Position numbers and translations under genes: made by a program. Positions 20,374 through 21,166 of a DNA stretch of 21,166 bases are shown here, one piece after another; within the stretch, counting starts at the first letter, position 1; every line of letters starts with the position of its first letter. The stretch comes from JAFCDQ01 sp964571335 (GTDB lineage: Archaea > Nanobdellota > Nanobdellia > Woesearchaeales > ARS49), in assembly GCA_964571335.1 (NCBI GenBank), contig CAZNAM010000008.1, positions 1-21,166 of the forward strand, given 5' to 3'. The notes below the pieces were generated by a model. It was not told where the DNA came from. It ran no database searches and saw nothing but the letters and a program-made list of their open reading frames with translations.

Positions 20374-21166
20374 CATAATCCTTTTATTATGCTATTTTTG
20401 CTTAAATCTTTTTCAAGCAATATTACTCTTGATTCTTCTCTTTCTTGGGTGTAATGATATCCTGTTAATTTTGCGATTTTTTTGGCAAATTCTTGTATTT
20501 CATTATGTTCTGGCATGTTTGTTACTTTTAATCTGTCTCTTGCATATCCTATATGCATGTATCCTTTTACTTCTATGAAATCTGGTTGTGCTATCTTGAT
20601 AAGTTCCGCATATTTCTCTGGCTCATGCATATTAATATCTTTTACCATTGTTAATCTTATTGTGCTTCTGTTAAATTGTTTTATCAGACTTAGTGTTTTC
20701 ATTAGATTACCCCACGCATCTTTTGGAAGTGGCCTTGCTGTTTTTTCATATGTTTCTTTATCACAACCCACTAAAGATACATATAATTGGGTTGGTTGTG
20801 CTTCATCAAGCAATCTCTGAATCATTCCCGGGACAGTCCCATTTGTTACTAAGAAGGTGGTCATTCCTCTTGAATGTATTTCTTTTATTAACTCAAGTAG
20901 TTTTGGATAAAATGTTGGTTCTCCTGTTAAGCTTATTGCAAAGTGTAATGGTTTGTCTACTTCTTTGTATTTTTCTTTATCTACTGTTTCTGATCCACCA
21001 AATCCATAAAGTAAGTCTCTCCATTCTTTTATACATCCATCAACTATTTCTTTTGGTTCATCTATTGGTCCTTGCCATTTTGGCCAGGCATATGCTGTAT
21101 CTCTCCAGCAGAATAAGCATCTGTGATCACAAAGCCATGTTGGGCTCATTTCAACACATCTCCAGG
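20373..21166 (-). CDS. taw1: tRNA 4-demethylwyosine synthase TYW1 (partial, N-terminus outside window)
   Basis: A radical SAM enzyme that condenses N1-methylguanosine-37 of tRNA-Phe with pyruvate to form the tricyclic wyosine base. About 264 residues are visible; the frame is open to the right edge, where WRCVEMSPTWLCDHRCLFCWR carries the radical SAM Cys-x3-Cys-x2-Cys triad and the TYW1-specific R-C-x-x-M-x-P context. HFAISLTGEPTFYPKLLELI is the SAM-binding GE motif, followed by TTFLVTNG, LYVSLVGCDKETYEKTARPL and FIEVKGYMHIGYARDRL, all strong family signatures. The missing ~45–60 residues usually hold additional Cys for a second Fe-S cluster. There is no flavodoxin domain in the visible part, as expected for archaea. 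Confidence 0.93.
   Translation of the reverse strand, partial: WRCVEMSPTWLCDHRCLFCWRDTAYAWPKWQGPIDEPKEIVDGCIKEWRDLLYGFGGSETVDKEKYKEVDKPLHFAISLTGEPTFYPKLLELIKEIHSRGMTTFLVTNGTVPGMIQRLLDEAQPTQLYVSLVGCDKETYEKTARPLPKDAWGNLMKTLSLIKQFNRSTIRLTMVKDINMHEPEKYAELIKIAQPDFIEVKGYMHIGYARDRLKVTNMPEHNEIQEFAKKIAKLTGYHYTQEREESRVILLEKDLSKNSIIKGL

Noticed and set aside
1..21166. CRISPR array, insertion sequence or prophage
   Set aside because: No regularly spaced direct repeats, transposase, integrase or phage structural gene was seen on either strand.

Overview
The window is AT-rich, densely packed archaeal chromosome. Archaeal markers are GatD/GatE amidotransferase, a class I CCA-adding enzyme, the Rpo7–Spt4–eS24–eS31 cluster, TYW1, an intron-containing tRNA, and TATA boxes about 27 nt ahead of leaderless start codons. 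Small proteins, tiny intergenic gaps and the mix of families suggest a DPANN archaeon (Woesearchaeota/Pacearchaeota-like). That placement is inference; no rRNA is present.

Layout. 1–2128: end of gatD and complete gatE (Gln-tRNA formation). 2138–4643: a DUF2238/YjdF-like membrane protein, a family 2 glycosyltransferase and an unknown two-helix membrane protein. 4697–6526: tRNA-Arg(CCU) with intron, truD, adenylate kinase and tRNA-Thr(UGU) with an abnormal elbow. 6532–9346: an accessory-looking block, with a CYTH-domain protein and two CxxC/HxxC proteins in one operon, divergent from a winged-helix regulator. 9403–9548: a probable orphan ncRNA. 9566–12459 (minus strand): antiporter, PIN nuclease, Rpo7, Spt4, eS24, eS31. 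12522–15024: cca, a small secreted Cys protein coupled to a COG2426 membrane protein, a 108-aa membrane protein and a 40-aa tail-anchored protein. 15042–15141: long inverted repeat. 15196–17368: ChlI-like AAA+ ATPase with a VWA partner. 17388–17523: a second large structured element. 17611–20357: SpoIIM-like protein, metallophosphoesterase, MFS transporter. 20373–21166: TYW1, cut by the window end.

Most genes serve translation and tRNA maturation (tRNA charging, pseudouridylation, CCA addition, wyosine, ribosomal proteins). Two compact layouts recur: one palindromic TATA element apparently shared by divergent genes, and A/T-only inverted repeats covering stop codons at gene ends. Best leads for something undescribed are the CYTH/zinc-motif operon with its regulator, the three intergenic structured elements, and the variant tRNA-Thr. 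No gene-free stretch exceeds 300 bases; the longest is 242 bases (17369–17610) and holds the second structured element plus a promoter.
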